DNA of 64,000 nt. It comes from Methylobacterium persicinum. GTDB lineage: Bacteria; Pseudomonadota; Alphaproteobacteria; Rhizobiales; Beijerinckiaceae. A program made the position numbers and the translations under genes. The stretch is from the NCBI RefSeq assembly GCF_022179525.1, contig NZ_BPQX01000018.1, forward strand, positions 124,001 to 188,000, in the 5' to 3' direction. Below, one piece after another: positions 54,911 through 63,216 of this stretch; the first letter of the stretch is position 1; every line of letters begins with the position of its first letter. A model generated the notes under the pieces. It saw only the letters and a program-made list of their open reading frames with translations. It made no database searches and was not told the DNA's origin.

Positions 54911-55276
54911 ATGCAGCGGTCTGGCTTTATCCTCGGGATCGGTGCTCCGGCCGCTCTTCTCACGGTCTTGGCGCAGCCGGTCGTGCGCGACACGGCCGAT
55001 CAATGGTCGCCGATCGTCCCGGTCGCCGCGGCGACCGCCCCCGCACCGCTGCCTGGGATGCGCCCCGTCTCCCTCGCTGTGAGCCCCACCCGTGTTGCCG
55101 GGATTGCCCGTGAGGCGTCTCGCTCAGGTCCCGTCGCTGTACAGATCCAGGAGCCGACGGGTCCGATGCCGGTGAAGCCGATGCGGCGTAATCTGCGAGA
55201 GGGCTGCGAGGCCCCCCTCAGCTCCCTCGTTGGCCCCGAGGCCCGGCGGATGGTGCCGGGACGCTGCATCTCCTGA
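54911..55276 (+). CDS. Small exported stress protein, 121 aa
   Basis: A signal peptide (MQRSGFILGIGAPAALLTVLA) leads a proline-rich mature region with PVKPMRRNLREGCEAPLSSL and a C-terminal VPGRCIS. Two cysteines (in REGCEAP and GRCIS) could form a disulfide in the periplasm. It is not a recognised family, though similar short proteins of unknown function are common in Methylobacterium. The start was set by the EcfG promoter. A strong terminator follows 23 bp after the stop. Confidence 0.72.
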   Translation: MQRSGFILGIGAPAALLTVLAQPVVRDTADQWSPIVPVAAATAPAPLPGMRPVSLAVSPTRVAGIAREASRSGPVAVQIQEPTGPMPVKPMRRNLREGCEAPLSSLVGPEARRMVPGRCIS

Positions 55277-55298
55277 ACCGACCGAAGTTCGGACGTCG

Positions 55299-55327
55299 AA
55301 AGCCCCGCCGTGTGCGGGGTTTTTTTG
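55299..55327 (+). terminator. Intrinsic terminator of the 121-aa protein gene
   Basis: CCCCGC pairs with GCGGGG around CGTGT and is followed by seven T residues. Confidence 0.85.
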
Positions 55328-55395
55328 TGTCTGGAGCGTTGGTCGTTGCGAGGGTATCGACCCAAGGACGCGCGTGATCCTAAGGCGTTCCGCCG

Positions 55396-55430
55396 CCCTG
55401 AATTGCTTCGCTTTCGCTCGCAATGACCGG
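55396..55430. repeat. Family B repeat, right-end fragment
   Basis: Only the distal arm remains (CCTGAATTGCTTCGCTTTCG, then CTCGCAATGACCGG). The left arm is missing, so it is a truncated relic. The other 270 bp of this gap (55328-55584) show nothing else. Confidence 0.7.
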
Positions 55431-55584
55431 AGGGCATCGGGCTGTGTCTGAGACAGGACCATTCCTGTGAGCGTTGTGCTCTAGGGCGGCCTCCAGATCA
55501 GCCCCGCCACCAAGCCCACGTACGAAAACGGCGCCGGTCCCTGGGGACGCGGCGCCGTACGCACACACACATCAATCGGCTTTG

Positions 55585-55773
55585 TTATTCGCCGCGGCCG
55601 GTACCGGTGGACTGTCCACCCTTGCGGCCCGCGGACGAGGCCAATTCCCGATCCTGCGAGAAGGAGCGCTTCTCGGCCGGCACGCTGCGGCCGCCCTTGC
55701 TCGCGATCTCGCGCTGACGCTCGATATTCATCGAGGCAAAGCCCCGCTTCGAGGTCGAGTTTCCGGATGCCAT
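55585..55773 (-). CDS. KGG-repeat general stress protein, 62 aa
   Basis: This hydrophilic protein has the stress-induced KGG repeat. It begins MASGNSTSKRGFASMNIERQ and contains REIASKGGRSVPAEKRSFSQ and ASSAGRKGGQSTG. It resembles GsiB and fungal Con-10 proteins that appear in desiccation. GGAGGAA lies 5 nt before ATG 55773. A near-consensus EcfG promoter lies upstream. It is likely intrinsically disordered and cytoplasmic. Confidence 0.9.
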   Translation of the reverse strand: MASGNSTSKRGFASMNIERQREIASKGGRSVPAEKRSFSQDRELASSAGRKGGQSTGTGRGE

Positions 55774-55807
55774 CAGTTCCTCCTCAGGCTTCGCTGCACT
55801 GGGCATA

Positions 55808-55832
55808 AACCTTCAGCAATAACCAAGGTTCC
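55808..55832 (-). promoter_or_regulatory. EcfG-type promoter of the KGG-repeat gene
   Basis: GGAAC (55832-55828), 16 nt, GGTT (55811-55808), with one mismatch to CGTT outside the GTT core. The transcript starts about 30 nt before ATG 55773. Confidence 0.62.
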
Positions 55833-55961
55833 TGCTATGCCTGCGAGCTAGGCCGGAAAGCGGATTGAGCTTGGCAGCAACCGGTGTCCTAACGGAAACG
55901 TTGGCCAAGTCAGTGCGGCGCTAGAGACTAGCTTCGCAGTTGCAGCGCAGGATCTCACCGG

Positions 55962-56159
55962 ATGACCAATCGCAATATGGTGAACGGCAACGCCCGGAAG
56001 GTGGAGCCGAATGAGGCGCCCCTCCCACCCATGCCGGCCCCCGAGGACGCCGCCCGCCCGACGACGCAGGAGGATCCCGTTGATTCGCCCCAGCCCAACG
56101 CCGCCGCCAAGCGCGACGCACCCGCCCCGGGGAAGCTGGGCCTGTCCACGGAGCGCTGA
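55962..56159 (+). CDS. Small proline-rich hydrophilic protein, 65 aa
   Basis: The protein begins MTNRNMVNGNARKVEPNEAP and is rich in Pro, Ala, Asp and Glu (PPMPAPEDAARPTTQEDPVD). It has no membrane segment and is probably disordered. No EcfG box was found upstream, although it lies in the stress island. The ORF is clean but short, so it could be fortuitous. Its stop at 56157-56159 is next to the convergent SCO-like gene. Confidence 0.5.
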   Translation: MTNRNMVNGNARKVEPNEAPLPPMPAPEDAARPTTQEDPVDSPQPNAAAKRDAPAPGKLGLSTER

Positions 56160-56168
56160 TCGCGCCCG

Positions 56169-56999
56169 TCATGCGCCGCCGGCGGAGATTTCCTGCCGGC
56201 GGCGCACGCGAATGAGCGCCGTGATCAGCAATGCGATGGCCGCCACGGTCACCACCCCGGACACGACGAGGATGCGGCCGATCAGCGGCGCATAGACACC
56301 CTTCGCCGCGTCGAACCCGTAGCAGAGCAGGGCGAGACGGTCGGAGAGCGTGCCGACGCGACCTTCGCCAGCTTCTGCGAGGGCGAGGCGCAGGTCCTTC
56401 CCATCGAGGGCCAGCGGCGAAAGCACGCGGGCGAGGCGTCCGTCACCGGTGAGGAGCAGGGCGGCGGCCGGATGCGCGAAGCTGTCCGTGCTGCGATCGT
56501 AGGTGAACCGGTAGCCGAGGTCGCCCGTCAGCTCGCCGATTTCCTTTGCGCCCGCGACGAGGATGGCGGGGCCGCCAGGCCTGTCGCCCCAGACCGCCGC
56601 GATCCTGGCCCGGGCCGTCGCCGTATCATCCTTCGGGTCGATGCCGACGAGGATCAACCGCCTGTCTTCAGGGCGCAGCCCCGTGGCGGCCAGGGCGTCG
56701 GCCGAAAGGCCGATCATCGGATCGCAGACGTTGCCGCAGGTATAGTCCACAGGCAGGAGGAGGGCGGGGTGCCCGTCGAGCACCGCGCCCAGGCTGGTTG
56801 CCCGATCCGCGCTGGCATCGGTCACGGGCAGGGCGAGGGGCGCCCTGGCGCCGGGCTCCGGGGTGACGGCGACCTTGTCCAGTTCCGCCTTCGCGAGGCG
56901 CGCCTGCACTGGAAAGCCGGCCGTGAGGGCCGGGACCATCAGACACGCCGCAAGCGCGAGGCGACGGGCAGGGCTGGACAAAGGCATGGCAAGCCGCAT
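56169..56999 (-). CDS. SCO1/SenC-like copper chaperone-type protein
   Basis: The 276-aa protein has a signal segment (LALAACLMVPALTAGFPVQA), a thioredoxin fold with CGNVCDPM (the SCO CxxxC near residue 89) and the His in DSFAHPAAALLL. A C-terminal membrane helix (GRILVVSGVVTVAAIALLIT) anchors it. SCO proteins deliver copper or reduce thiols for the CuA site of cytochrome oxidase. No cox genes are adjacent. ATG 56999 and ATG 56987 are both possible. It is divergent from the cyclic-nucleotide protein. Confidence 0.85.
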   Translation of the reverse strand: MRLAMPLSSPARRLALAACLMVPALTAGFPVQARLAKAELDKVAVTPEPGARAPLALPVTDASADRATSLGAVLDGHPALLLPVDYTCGNVCDPMIGLSADALAATGLRPEDRRLILVGIDPKDDTATARARIAAVWGDRPGGPAILVAGAKEIGELTGDLGYRFTYDRSTDSFAHPAAALLLTGDGRLARVLSPLALDGKDLRLALAEAGEGRVGTLSDRLALLCYGFDAAKGVYAPLIGRILVVSGVVTVAAIALLITALIRVRRRQEISAGGA

Positions 57000-57059
57000 G
57001 GATGAGCGCACCGGGACTTCCGACAACGCCCGGTCATCCTCCCGGTCGCGGAGCCACGC

Positions 57060-57503
57060 ATGACCCTCGACACAGAGGTTTCGTCCCTCCGGCAAGTCCC
57101 GCTGTTCCGGGAGGTGGAGCCGGCGCGCCTGAAGCTCCTCGCCTTCACCAGCGAGCGGGTCCATTTCGAGCCCGGCCAGCGGTTCTTCTCCCGGGGGGAC
57201 AGCTCGGACGCGGCCTATGTCATCCTGGAGGGCCGTGCGGAGGTCAGCATCGACGGCCCGGCCGGCCCCGTGCGCCTCGCCCTTCTCGGGGCCGACGCCT
57301 TGGTGGGCGAGATGGGCATCCTGGCCGAACAGCCCCGCTCGGCGACGGTGACGGCCGAGACCGCGGTGACCGCCCTGCGCATCGACCGGGGGGTTTTCCT
57401 CGAACTGCTGGCACAGTTTCCACAGATCAGCATCGCCCTGATGCGCGTGCTGGCCACCCGCCTCGAGCAGACGAACCAGGCCCTGGCCGAGAGCCGCGGC
57501 TGA
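57060..57503 (+). CDS. Cyclic-nucleotide-binding domain protein without a DNA-binding domain
   Basis: The 147-aa protein is a single cNMP fold. It reads QVPLFREVEPARLKLLAF, FEPGQRFFSRGDSSDAAYVI, EGRAEVSIDGPAG and LVGEMGILAEQPRSATVTAE (the phosphate-binding cassette GEMGILxxxPRSATV). Crp-type helix-turn-helix is absent, so it is not a transcription factor by itself. It could sense a nucleotide and bind a partner. Its stop at 57503 is next to the convergent VOC gene. Confidence 0.86.
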   Translation: MTLDTEVSSLRQVPLFREVEPARLKLLAFTSERVHFEPGQRFFSRGDSSDAAYVILEGRAEVSIDGPAGPVRLALLGADALVGEMGILAEQPRSATVTAETAVTALRIDRGVFLELLAQFPQISIALMRVLATRLEQTNQALAESRG

Positions 57504-57505
57504 CC

Positions 57506-57949
57506 TCATGACGTCGGGTACGTGATGAATTCGAGCAGCGATCCGTCCGGATCGCGGAAGTAGACGCTCTGGCCCGCCCCCGCCGCCCCGTGGCGCTCCA
57601 CCGGGCCGAGCTCGACCGCGACCCCGAGGGCATCGAGGTGGGCCATCGCCTCTTCCACTGTCCCCGACCAGCGGAAGCACAGGTCGCTGTTGCCGGGCAT
57701 CACCGGCTCTGCGGCCACCGGCTCGGCCACAACGCCCGGGCCGTGGCAGTTCAGCTGCACCCCGCCGAAGCGATAGGCGAAGCCGGCTCCGCGCTCGATG
57801 ATCTCGGCGCCCACGACGTCCCGGTAGAAGGCGTTGGACCGGTCCCAATCGCTGACATGGATCACGCAATGGTCGAGGTGGATCGCGGGCTTCAAAGCCA
57901 CGACGGGGGTCTCGACGGTTTGGACGGGCTGGGTCTCGGTCTCTGGCAT
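57506..57949 (-). CDS. VOC-family (glyoxalase/bleomycin resistance) protein
   Basis: The 147-aa protein has two beta-alpha-beta-beta-beta modules, HLDHCVIHVSDWDRSNAFYR, then GVQLNCHGPGVV, and a second SVYFRDPDGSLLEFITYPTS. The metal ligands (His in HLDH and Glu in LEF) are conserved. It could be a dioxygenase, isomerase or resistance protein; nothing in the context decides. Confidence 0.9.
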   Translation of the reverse strand: MPETETQPVQTVETPVVALKPAIHLDHCVIHVSDWDRSNAFYRDVVGAEIIERGAGFAYRFGGVQLNCHGPGVVAEPVAAEPVMPGNSDLCFRWSGTVEEAMAHLDALGVAVELGPVERHGAAGAGQSVYFRDPDGSLLEFITYPTS

Positions 57950-58115
57950 GGAGGCCTCCGCGGGATGCCGCGCGCCAGCGCCGGCGGCCCATACCTGAAT
58001 TAGGGCGCCGGGGCGGGGCGGCGTAGCGCCGATCCGCCCCCGATGCGGCGCAAAAGCTACATCTGGAGGCGCGGGTTCGGGTTAGGCATGCATCATAAGA
58101 TTGCAAAGGAAGGTC

Positions 58116-58781
58116 ATGCCCGCCTCTCGCCCGAACAGCCGCCATCGGTGGAGGACGGTTCTTCTGGTTTTGACGGCAAGCGTTTCCCTCGCCGCCTGCC
58201 AGACCAACCGGTCTCAACTCGCCCAGGACGACGACTCGGATTGGTATATCGGCGCCAAGGCCGACAAGCCGTTCGATATTCCACTGGTCGATACTGCCCG
58301 TCTCGATCCGAAATACCGTCGGCAGACCGTGGCGTATACCGGCCTTGAGCCCCCCGGAACGATCGTGGTCGATATCGACCAGCGTCAGCTCTACCTCGTC
58401 CAGGAAGGTGGCACAGCCCTGCGCTACGGCGTCGGCGTCGGCAAAGCGGGCTTTTCGTGGAAGGGCGAGGCGCGGGTCGGCCGCAAGGGGGTCTGGCCGG
58501 ATTGGAGCCCGACGCCGACCATGGTCTCCCTTCATCCGGACCTGCCGCGGACCCGCAAGGGCGGGCTCGACAATCCCCTCGGGGCCCGGGCGCTCTACCT
58601 GTACCAGGGCAACCGTGACATCCTGTTCCGCATCCACGGCACCAACGAACCCTGGAGCATTGGCGAGCAGATGTCCTCGGGGTGCGTGCGCATGCTGAAC
58701 GAGGACGTCGCCGACCTATACGAGCACGTGCCTGTGGGCGCGCGGGTCATCGTCAAGCGCAACGGCAAGCCCCGGGCCTGA
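58116..58781 (+). CDS. L,D-transpeptidase lipoprotein
   Basis: The 221-aa protein has a lipoprotein signal ending LAAC and a YkuD domain with GTIVVDIDQRQLYLVQEGG, the conserved IHGTN and the catalytic SSGCVRMLNEDVADLYE. It makes 3-3 peptide cross-links or attaches lipoproteins to peptidoglycan. ATG 58116 follows AAGGAAGG by 5 nt. The TTG fifteen bases upstream is less likely. With the PBP and lytic transglycosylase it forms part of the cell-wall set in this window. Confidence 0.93.
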   Translation: MPASRPNSRHRWRTVLLVLTASVSLAACQTNRSQLAQDDDSDWYIGAKADKPFDIPLVDTARLDPKYRRQTVAYTGLEPPGTIVVDIDQRQLYLVQEGGTALRYGVGVGKAGFSWKGEARVGRKGVWPDWSPTPTMVSLHPDLPRTRKGGLDNPLGARALYLYQGNRDILFRIHGTNEPWSIGEQMSSGCVRMLNEDVADLYEHVPVGARVIVKRNGKPRA

Positions 58782-58825
58782 CCCCGGGGCCATTATTTCG
58801 GGGCGTCGTCCTGCGGGAAGCGCCT

Positions 58826-59017
58826 TCAGCTCGAAGGGCTGCCGGAGACGCCGCGCGTCGCATCGGCCTGGGACCCGTCGCTGCCGAGCACGGTCGCCGC
58901 GGTCAGACCGCCGCGACGGACGTCGTCCGGGTCGGGCGGCCCGATCATGTGGGCCGCGGCGACGACGAGGGCGAGGGCTACGGCAAAGCCGTAAGCGACG
59001 GTCGTGAGCGTGCGCAT
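58826..59017 (-). CDS. Small membrane protein, 63 aa, EcfG-controlled
   Basis: One membrane segment (VAYGFAVALALVVAAAHMIG) is followed by a polar tail that begins PPDPDDVRRGG and ends GVSGSPSS. It is not a recognised family. An exact EcfG promoter (59026-59050) ends 8 bp before ATG 59017, so the transcript would be nearly leaderless. It belongs with the stress regulon despite lying 3 kb from phyR. Confidence 0.72.
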   Translation of the reverse strand: MRTLTTVAYGFAVALALVVAAAHMIGPPDPDDVRRGGLTAATVLGSDGSQADATRGVSGSPSS

Positions 59018-59025
59018 GCCCCGTC

Positions 59026-59050
59026 AACGACCGGCCAAGTTTGCCGTTCC
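59026..59050 (-). promoter_or_regulatory. EcfG-type promoter of the 63-aa membrane protein gene
   Basis: GGAAC (59050-59046), 16 nt, CGTT (59029-59026) on the minus strand, followed by GACGGGGC and then ATG. Confidence 0.7.
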
Positions 59051-59055
59051 CGGCA

Positions 59056-59169
59056 TCAGGGAAAACCGGCGAATGTGAGAGCCAGGATCAGCAGGACGAC
59101 CCCGACTCCCATCAGGATGATGGCCGTTCGGCGGGCGTCGTCCGCGCCCTTGCCGGTCCGCTCATTCAC
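59056..59169 (-). CDS. 37-aa membrane protein, second of an overlapping pair
   Basis: GTG 59169 gives MNERTGKGADDARRTAIILM and then VGVVLLILALTFAGFP, one membrane helix with a basic leader. The GTG overlaps the stop of the 39-aa gene (GTGA), the usual sign of translational coupling. Function is unknown. The coupling and the clean helix argue for a real micro-protein. Confidence 0.6.
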   Translation of the reverse strand: MNERTGKGADDARRTAIILMGVGVVLLILALTFAGFP

Positions 59170-59285
59170 CGGGCGAGTCCCGCCATCATGGCGGTGAGGC
59201 CGAAGAGCAGCGAGATGAGGGCCGCCGTGAGCAGCGCCCGATCGATCAGGCGGGCCCGGTTCTCGTCCATGTCGTCCTGAAGCAT
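59166..59285 (-). CDS. 39-aa membrane protein, first of an overlapping pair
   Basis: The peptide begins MLQDDMDENRARLIDRALLT and continues as one membrane helix (AALISLLFGLTAMMAGLAR). GGGAG lies about 9 nt before ATG 59285, a proper ribosome binding site. It is not a recognised family. An imperfect inverted repeat with ATGGTTCA and TGAACCAT arms overlaps its start and could be an operator or fold over the start codon. Confidence 0.6.
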   Translation of the reverse strand: MLQDDMDENRARLIDRALLTAALISLLFGLTAMMAGLAR

Positions 59286-59454
59286 GGTTCAATCTCCCTC
59301 GTCATGAGATTGGATGAACCATGTTTCCGGCCTATGTCGAATACTGAGATTGCTATTCAGTTGTCGGAGGCGGGAGAGAGCAATCCAGTCGTGTCGTGTT
59401 TCTCGACGTGACGCACCCGAAGATAGCTTTCCGCCCGCGCGAAGCCGACTGCCG

Positions 59455-60363
59455 TCAATGCGGCACCTCGCGCGCCGGAGGCAGCGCCGCGCGGATCCGG
59501 CTGACGAAGGTCTGGACCGAGCGAGGCAGGCGCCGGCCGCGCATCGCCTGGATCTGGATCGTCCGGATCAGGGGAATTCGCGAGCTGATCGGCAGGCGAA
59601 CGATCTCGTTGAGTCGCAGGGGGGTCTGCACGGACAGGGCGGACATGAGGGCGAGGCCGCGGGAGCGCCGCACGAAGGGCAGCAGCGCCGAGAGCACGTT
59701 GGCCGTGAGAACCGGCTCGACGACGATCCCCTCCGCTTGGCAGGCGGCGTCGAAGACGAGGCGGACGGTGGTGTCCCGGGTGGGCAGGGCCAGGGGGTAT
59801 TTCGGCATGTCGGCGAGACGGAGCAGGGGCTCCCCGGCGAGGGGGTGGTCCGGCGCAGCCAGGGCGATCATCTCGACCGTGCCGTCGTAGAGCACATCCA
59901 CCCCGTCGGCCGGACTCATGGCGAAGGTGATGGCGATGTCTGCATCCCCCTGCGCCACCAGCACTGTCGCCTGGGCCGGCGGCAACATCGACACCTCGAA
60001 CCGGATGCCGGGATAGTCGGCGTGGAAGTCGGCGATGGCATTGGGAATGATGTCGAGGGCGAACCCTTCCGAACACGCCACCCTGATCCGGCCCCGGGCG
60101 AGGCCCTCGATCTCGCGGATCTCCATGACGACCTGATCCGCCCGGACCAGGACCTGATGGGCGTGCCGGGCGAGGAGTTCGCCGGCCGGGCTGAGGGCCA
60201 TGCCCCGCGGCAGCCGCTCGAACAGGACGCAGTCGAGTTCGGCCTCGAGGTTGGCGATCTGACGGCTGATCGCGGATGCCGCCACGTTCAGCTGCGCCGA
60301 GGCCGCCGCGATCGAGCCTGTGCGGGCCACGGTGAGGAAATAGCGCAGGCTCGTTGTCTGCAT
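59455..60363 (-). CDS. LysR-type transcriptional regulator
   Basis: The 302-aa protein begins MQTTSLRYFLTVARTGSIAA with the helix-turn-helix AASAQLNVAASAISRQIANLE. The effector domain reads RIRVACSEGFALDIIPNAIA. ATG 60363 is divergent from the binding-protein gene at 60511, so it most likely controls that ABC importer. A weak TTGT...ACAA dyad near 60423-60445 between the genes could be its site. The ligand is unknown. Confidence 0.9.
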   Translation of the reverse strand: MQTTSLRYFLTVARTGSIAAASAQLNVAASAISRQIANLEAELDCVLFERLPRGMALSPAGELLARHAHQVLVRADQVVMEIREIEGLARGRIRVACSEGFALDIIPNAIADFHADYPGIRFEVSMLPPAQATVLVAQGDADIAITFAMSPADGVDVLYDGTVEMIALAAPDHPLAGEPLLRLADMPKYPLALPTRDTTVRLVFDAACQAEGIVVEPVLTANVLSALLPFVRRSRGLALMSALSVQTPLRLNEIVRLPISSRIPLIRTIQIQAMRGRRLPRSVQTFVSRIRAALPPAREVPH

Positions 60364-60510
60364 CGCATTCCCGCGCGGATCTGCGTTGCCGGAACGGCAA
60401 CGGCTCCATCGCCAAATTCTACTTGTTGCGATGGTTTCTGCACAACATGCTGGCAAGGTGAAAAAAACGGCATGGGCAGTTCGCCCATCCAGGTCGTGGA
60501 GCAGGTCCGT

Positions 60511-62025
60511 ATGCCCTCACGTACTCTCGCCGCCGCGTTGCTTGCCAGCCTCATTGCCGGACCAGCACTGGCTGGCAAAGCGAACGACACGTTAGTTTAC
60601 GCATCGGACTCCGAACCAGAGAACGTCAGCCCTTATCATAACAGCGCCCGAGAAGGTGTCATCCTGGCGCGGAATTGCTGGGATACGCTGCTCTATCGCA
60701 ATACCAAGACCGGCACTTACGAGCCGATGCTGGCGACGAGCTGGAAATGGGTCGACGACACGACCCTCGATCTGGTGATCCGGGAGGGCGTAACCTTCCA
60801 CAACGGCGATCCTCTTGGCCCCGAGGACGTCGCCTTTACGTTCAACTACGTTCTGACGCCGGAGGCGCGGACGGTCACCCGCCAGAACGTCGATTGGATG
60901 AAGTCGACGGAGGTCACCGGCCCTCATTCGGTGCGGATCCACCTGAAGCAGCCGTTTCCGGCGGCCCTCGAATACCTCGCGGGGCCGACGCCGATCTTCC
61001 CGGCGGCTTACTTCAAGAAGGTCGGCCTCGACGGGTTCGCTAAGGCGCCGGTCGGCAGCGGCCCCTACAAGATCGTGGCGGTGGACAGCGGCCGCGGCGT
61101 CAAGATGGAGCGGTTCGACAAGTACTGGGCGGAAAGCCCCCTCGGAAAGGCGAAGATCGGCAAGCTCGAATTCCGGGTGATCCCCGACGGGGAAAGCCGA
61201 ATGGCCGAGCTGATGACCGGCGGCGTCGACTGGATCTGGCGCGTGCCGAGCGATCAGGCCGACCAACTCAGGGCGGCCCCCAACATCACGATCCTCAATT
61301 CCGAGACGATGCGGGTCGGCTTTCTCCAGTTCGACACCCTTGGCCGGGCGAAGGAGAACTCACCGCTGAAGGACGTCCGCGTCCGTCAGGCGATCTCCTA
61401 CGCCATCGATCGCAAGGCGATGGTCGACAACTTGGTCCGCGGCTCGTCGCGGGTGATGAACGCCCTCTGCTTCATCGACCAGTTCGGCTGCACCGACCAG
61501 GGCGTGATCCGCTACCCCTACGACCCGGCCAAGGCCAAGGCGCTGCTGAGGGAAGCCGGCTATCCCAACGGGTTCGAGATCGATCTCGGCGCCTACCGGG
61601 AGCGGGACTACGCTGAAGCGGTGATCGGCTATCTCGGCGCCGTGGGTATTAAGGTTCGCCTGAACTACCTCCGCTACGCCGCGTTCCGGGACAGCTTGCG
61701 AGCCGGCAAAGTGTCCATCGGCTACCAGACCTGGGGCTCCTTCTCGGTCAACGACGTCTCTGCCTTCGACGGCGTCTATTTCCGCGGCGGCGAGGAGGAT
61801 CTGACGAAGGACCCCGAGGTGATTGCCGACCTCCAGGCGGGGGATACGGCCACCGACCCGGACAAGCGCAAGGCCGCCTACGCCAAGGCCCTCGGGCGGA
61901 TCGCCTCGCAGGCCTACGCCCTGCCGATGTTCTCCTATTCGACGAACTATGCCTTCACCTCGGACCTCGCCTTCACGGCGCAGCCCGACGAGGTGCCGCG
62001 CTTTTACGCGGCGTCTTGGAAGTGA
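60511..62025 (+). CDS. ABC importer substrate-binding protein, peptide/nickel family
   Basis: The 504-aa periplasmic receptor has a signal peptide (LAAALLASLIAGPALAG). The SBP_bac_5 motifs are NTLVYASD-like NDTLVYASDSEPENVSPY, MLATSWKWVDDTTLDLVI, REGVTFHNGDPLGPEDVAFT and DVRVRQAISYAIDRKAM. It is followed by two permease genes, so it is the receptor of this importer. GGAGCAGG lies about 8 nt before ATG 60511. A family A repeat separates it from the permease genes. Transport of di- or oligopeptides, or of a nickel or other metal chelate, is possible. Confidence 0.92.
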   Translation: MPSRTLAAALLASLIAGPALAGKANDTLVYASDSEPENVSPYHNSAREGVILARNCWDTLLYRNTKTGTYEPMLATSWKWVDDTTLDLVIREGVTFHNGDPLGPEDVAFTFNYVLTPEARTVTRQNVDWMKSTEVTGPHSVRIHLKQPFPAALEYLAGPTPIFPAAYFKKVGLDGFAKAPVGSGPYKIVAVDSGRGVKMERFDKYWAESPLGKAKIGKLEFRVIPDGESRMAELMTGGVDWIWRVPSDQADQLRAAPNITILNSETMRVGFLQFDTLGRAKENSPLKDVRVRQAISYAIDRKAMVDNLVRGSSRVMNALCFIDQFGCTDQGVIRYPYDPAKAKALLREAGYPNGFEIDLGAYRERDYAEAVIGYLGAVGIKVRLNYLRYAAFRDSLRAGKVSIGYQTWGSFSVNDVSAFDGVYFRGGEEDLTKDPEVIADLQAGDTATDPDKRKAAYAKALGRIASQAYALPMFSYSTNYAFTSDLAFTAQPDEVPRFYAASWK

Positions 62026-62086
62026 CGGGGGTGGGTCCCTTCTTCTTCTCCAGCAGGGATCGGTGCGGGACTGGTCCCACCCAATC

Positions 62087-62195
62087 CCTCATCCTGAGGT
62101 GCCCGCGTCAGCGGGCCTCGAAGGAGCCCTCCAGGGACCGCGCGGCTGGCTGGAGCCCTCCTTCGAGGCGGCTGTCGCCGCACCTCAGGATGAGG
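62087..62195. repeat. Family A inverted repeat, copy 7 (inside an ABC importer operon)
   Basis: This full copy of 109 bp lies in the 276-bp gap between the binding-protein and first permease genes. A position like this can stabilise the upstream message so that more receptor than permease is made, as REP elements do elsewhere. Confidence 0.88.
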
Positions 62196-62301
62196 GGAAG
62201 GATGGGATCGGCGTCGGGCACGCCGTCACACATCGACGCCGACCCCCACAACAGCGGGCGCGATGCCCGCCCGTCCTGCCGCCCCGAAGGAGCGTGAGCC
62301 C

Positions 62302-63216
62302 ATGCTCGCCTTTACCCTCCGGCGGATCCTCGTCGCCCTGGCAGTGGCCTTCACGGTCGCGGTGGCGAGCTTCCTCCTCCTGCACCTGTCGGGCGATCTG
62401 GCCACCGCCATCGCCGGGCCCGAGGCGACGGGACCGCAGATCGAGCAGATTCGCCGGGATTACGGCCTCGATCAGCCCCTCCTCGCGCAGTTCCTCACAT
62501 GGGGCTGGCGGGCGTTGCACCTCGATTTCGGCAACTCGTTCTACTTCCGCGAACGGGTCGTGGATCTCTTGGCCGCGCGGTTACCGATCACGCTCTATCT
62601 CGGGATCATCGCCCTTTCCGTCGCCCTGTTCGTGGCGATCCCGCTCGGTGTCGTCGCGGCGGTCAAGCGGGACACCTGGGTCGACCGGCTCGCCCTGTCG
62701 GTCTCGGTACTGGGGCAGGCGATGCCGAGCTTCTGGTTCGGCCTTACGCTGATCCTGATCTTCTCCGTAAACCTGCGCTGGTTGCCGGTCTCGGGCAACG
62801 CGACCTGGAAGCACTTCGTCCTGCCCGCGGTGGCGCTCGGCTACTACGCCATGCCCGCCGTCATGCGGCTGACCCGCAACGGCATGCTGGAGGTGCTGTC
62901 CTCCGACTACGTCCGCACCGCCCGGGCCAAAGGCCTGCCGCCGCGCAAGATCCTCGTCCGCCATGCCCTGCGCAACGCGGTGATCCCGGTGATCGCGCTC
63001 GCGGCGGTGCAGTTCGGCTTCATGCTTGGGGGCTCCATCGTGATCGAGGCGGTCTTCTCCTTGCAGGGCCTGGGGCAGCTCGCCTGGGAATCCATCGCCC
63101 GCAACGACTTCCCCGTGGTCCAGGCGATCGTGCTGGTGCTCGCGATGATCTACATCGCCCTGACACTGGCCGCGGACCTGCTGAACGCCTTCCTCGATCC
63201 GAGGCTTCGCCAGTGA
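62302..63216 (+). CDS. ABC importer permease, DppB family
   Basis: The 304-aa protein has six membrane segments and the typical DppB N-terminus (LAFTLRRILVALAVAFTVAV). The permease coupling motif reads YVRTARAKGLPPRKILVRHA, and FMLGGSIVIEAVFSLQGLG follows. AAGGAG lies about 9 nt before ATG 62302; an in-frame ATG 13 codons upstream is less likely. The next permease overlaps its stop (GTGA). ATPase genes are presumably beyond the window. Confidence 0.92.
   Translation: MLAFTLRRILVALAVAFTVAVASFLLLHLSGDLATAIAGPEATGPQIEQIRRDYGLDQPLLAQFLTWGWRALHLDFGNSFYFRERVVDLLAARLPITLYLGIIALSVALFVAIPLGVVAAVKRDTWVDRLALSVSVLGQAMPSFWFGLTLILIFSVNLRWLPVSGNATWKHFVLPAVALGYYAMPAVMRLTRNGMLEVLSSDYVRTARAKGLPPRKILVRHALRNAVIPVIALAAVQFGFMLGGSIVIEAVFSLQGLGQLAWESIARNDFPVVQAIVLVLAMIYIALTLAADLLNAFLDPRLRQ

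Noticed and set aside
60423-60445. A defined LysR operator
   Set aside because: The TTGT...ACAA dyad is weak and the T-N11-A pattern is not clear, so it is mentioned only within the regulator entry.
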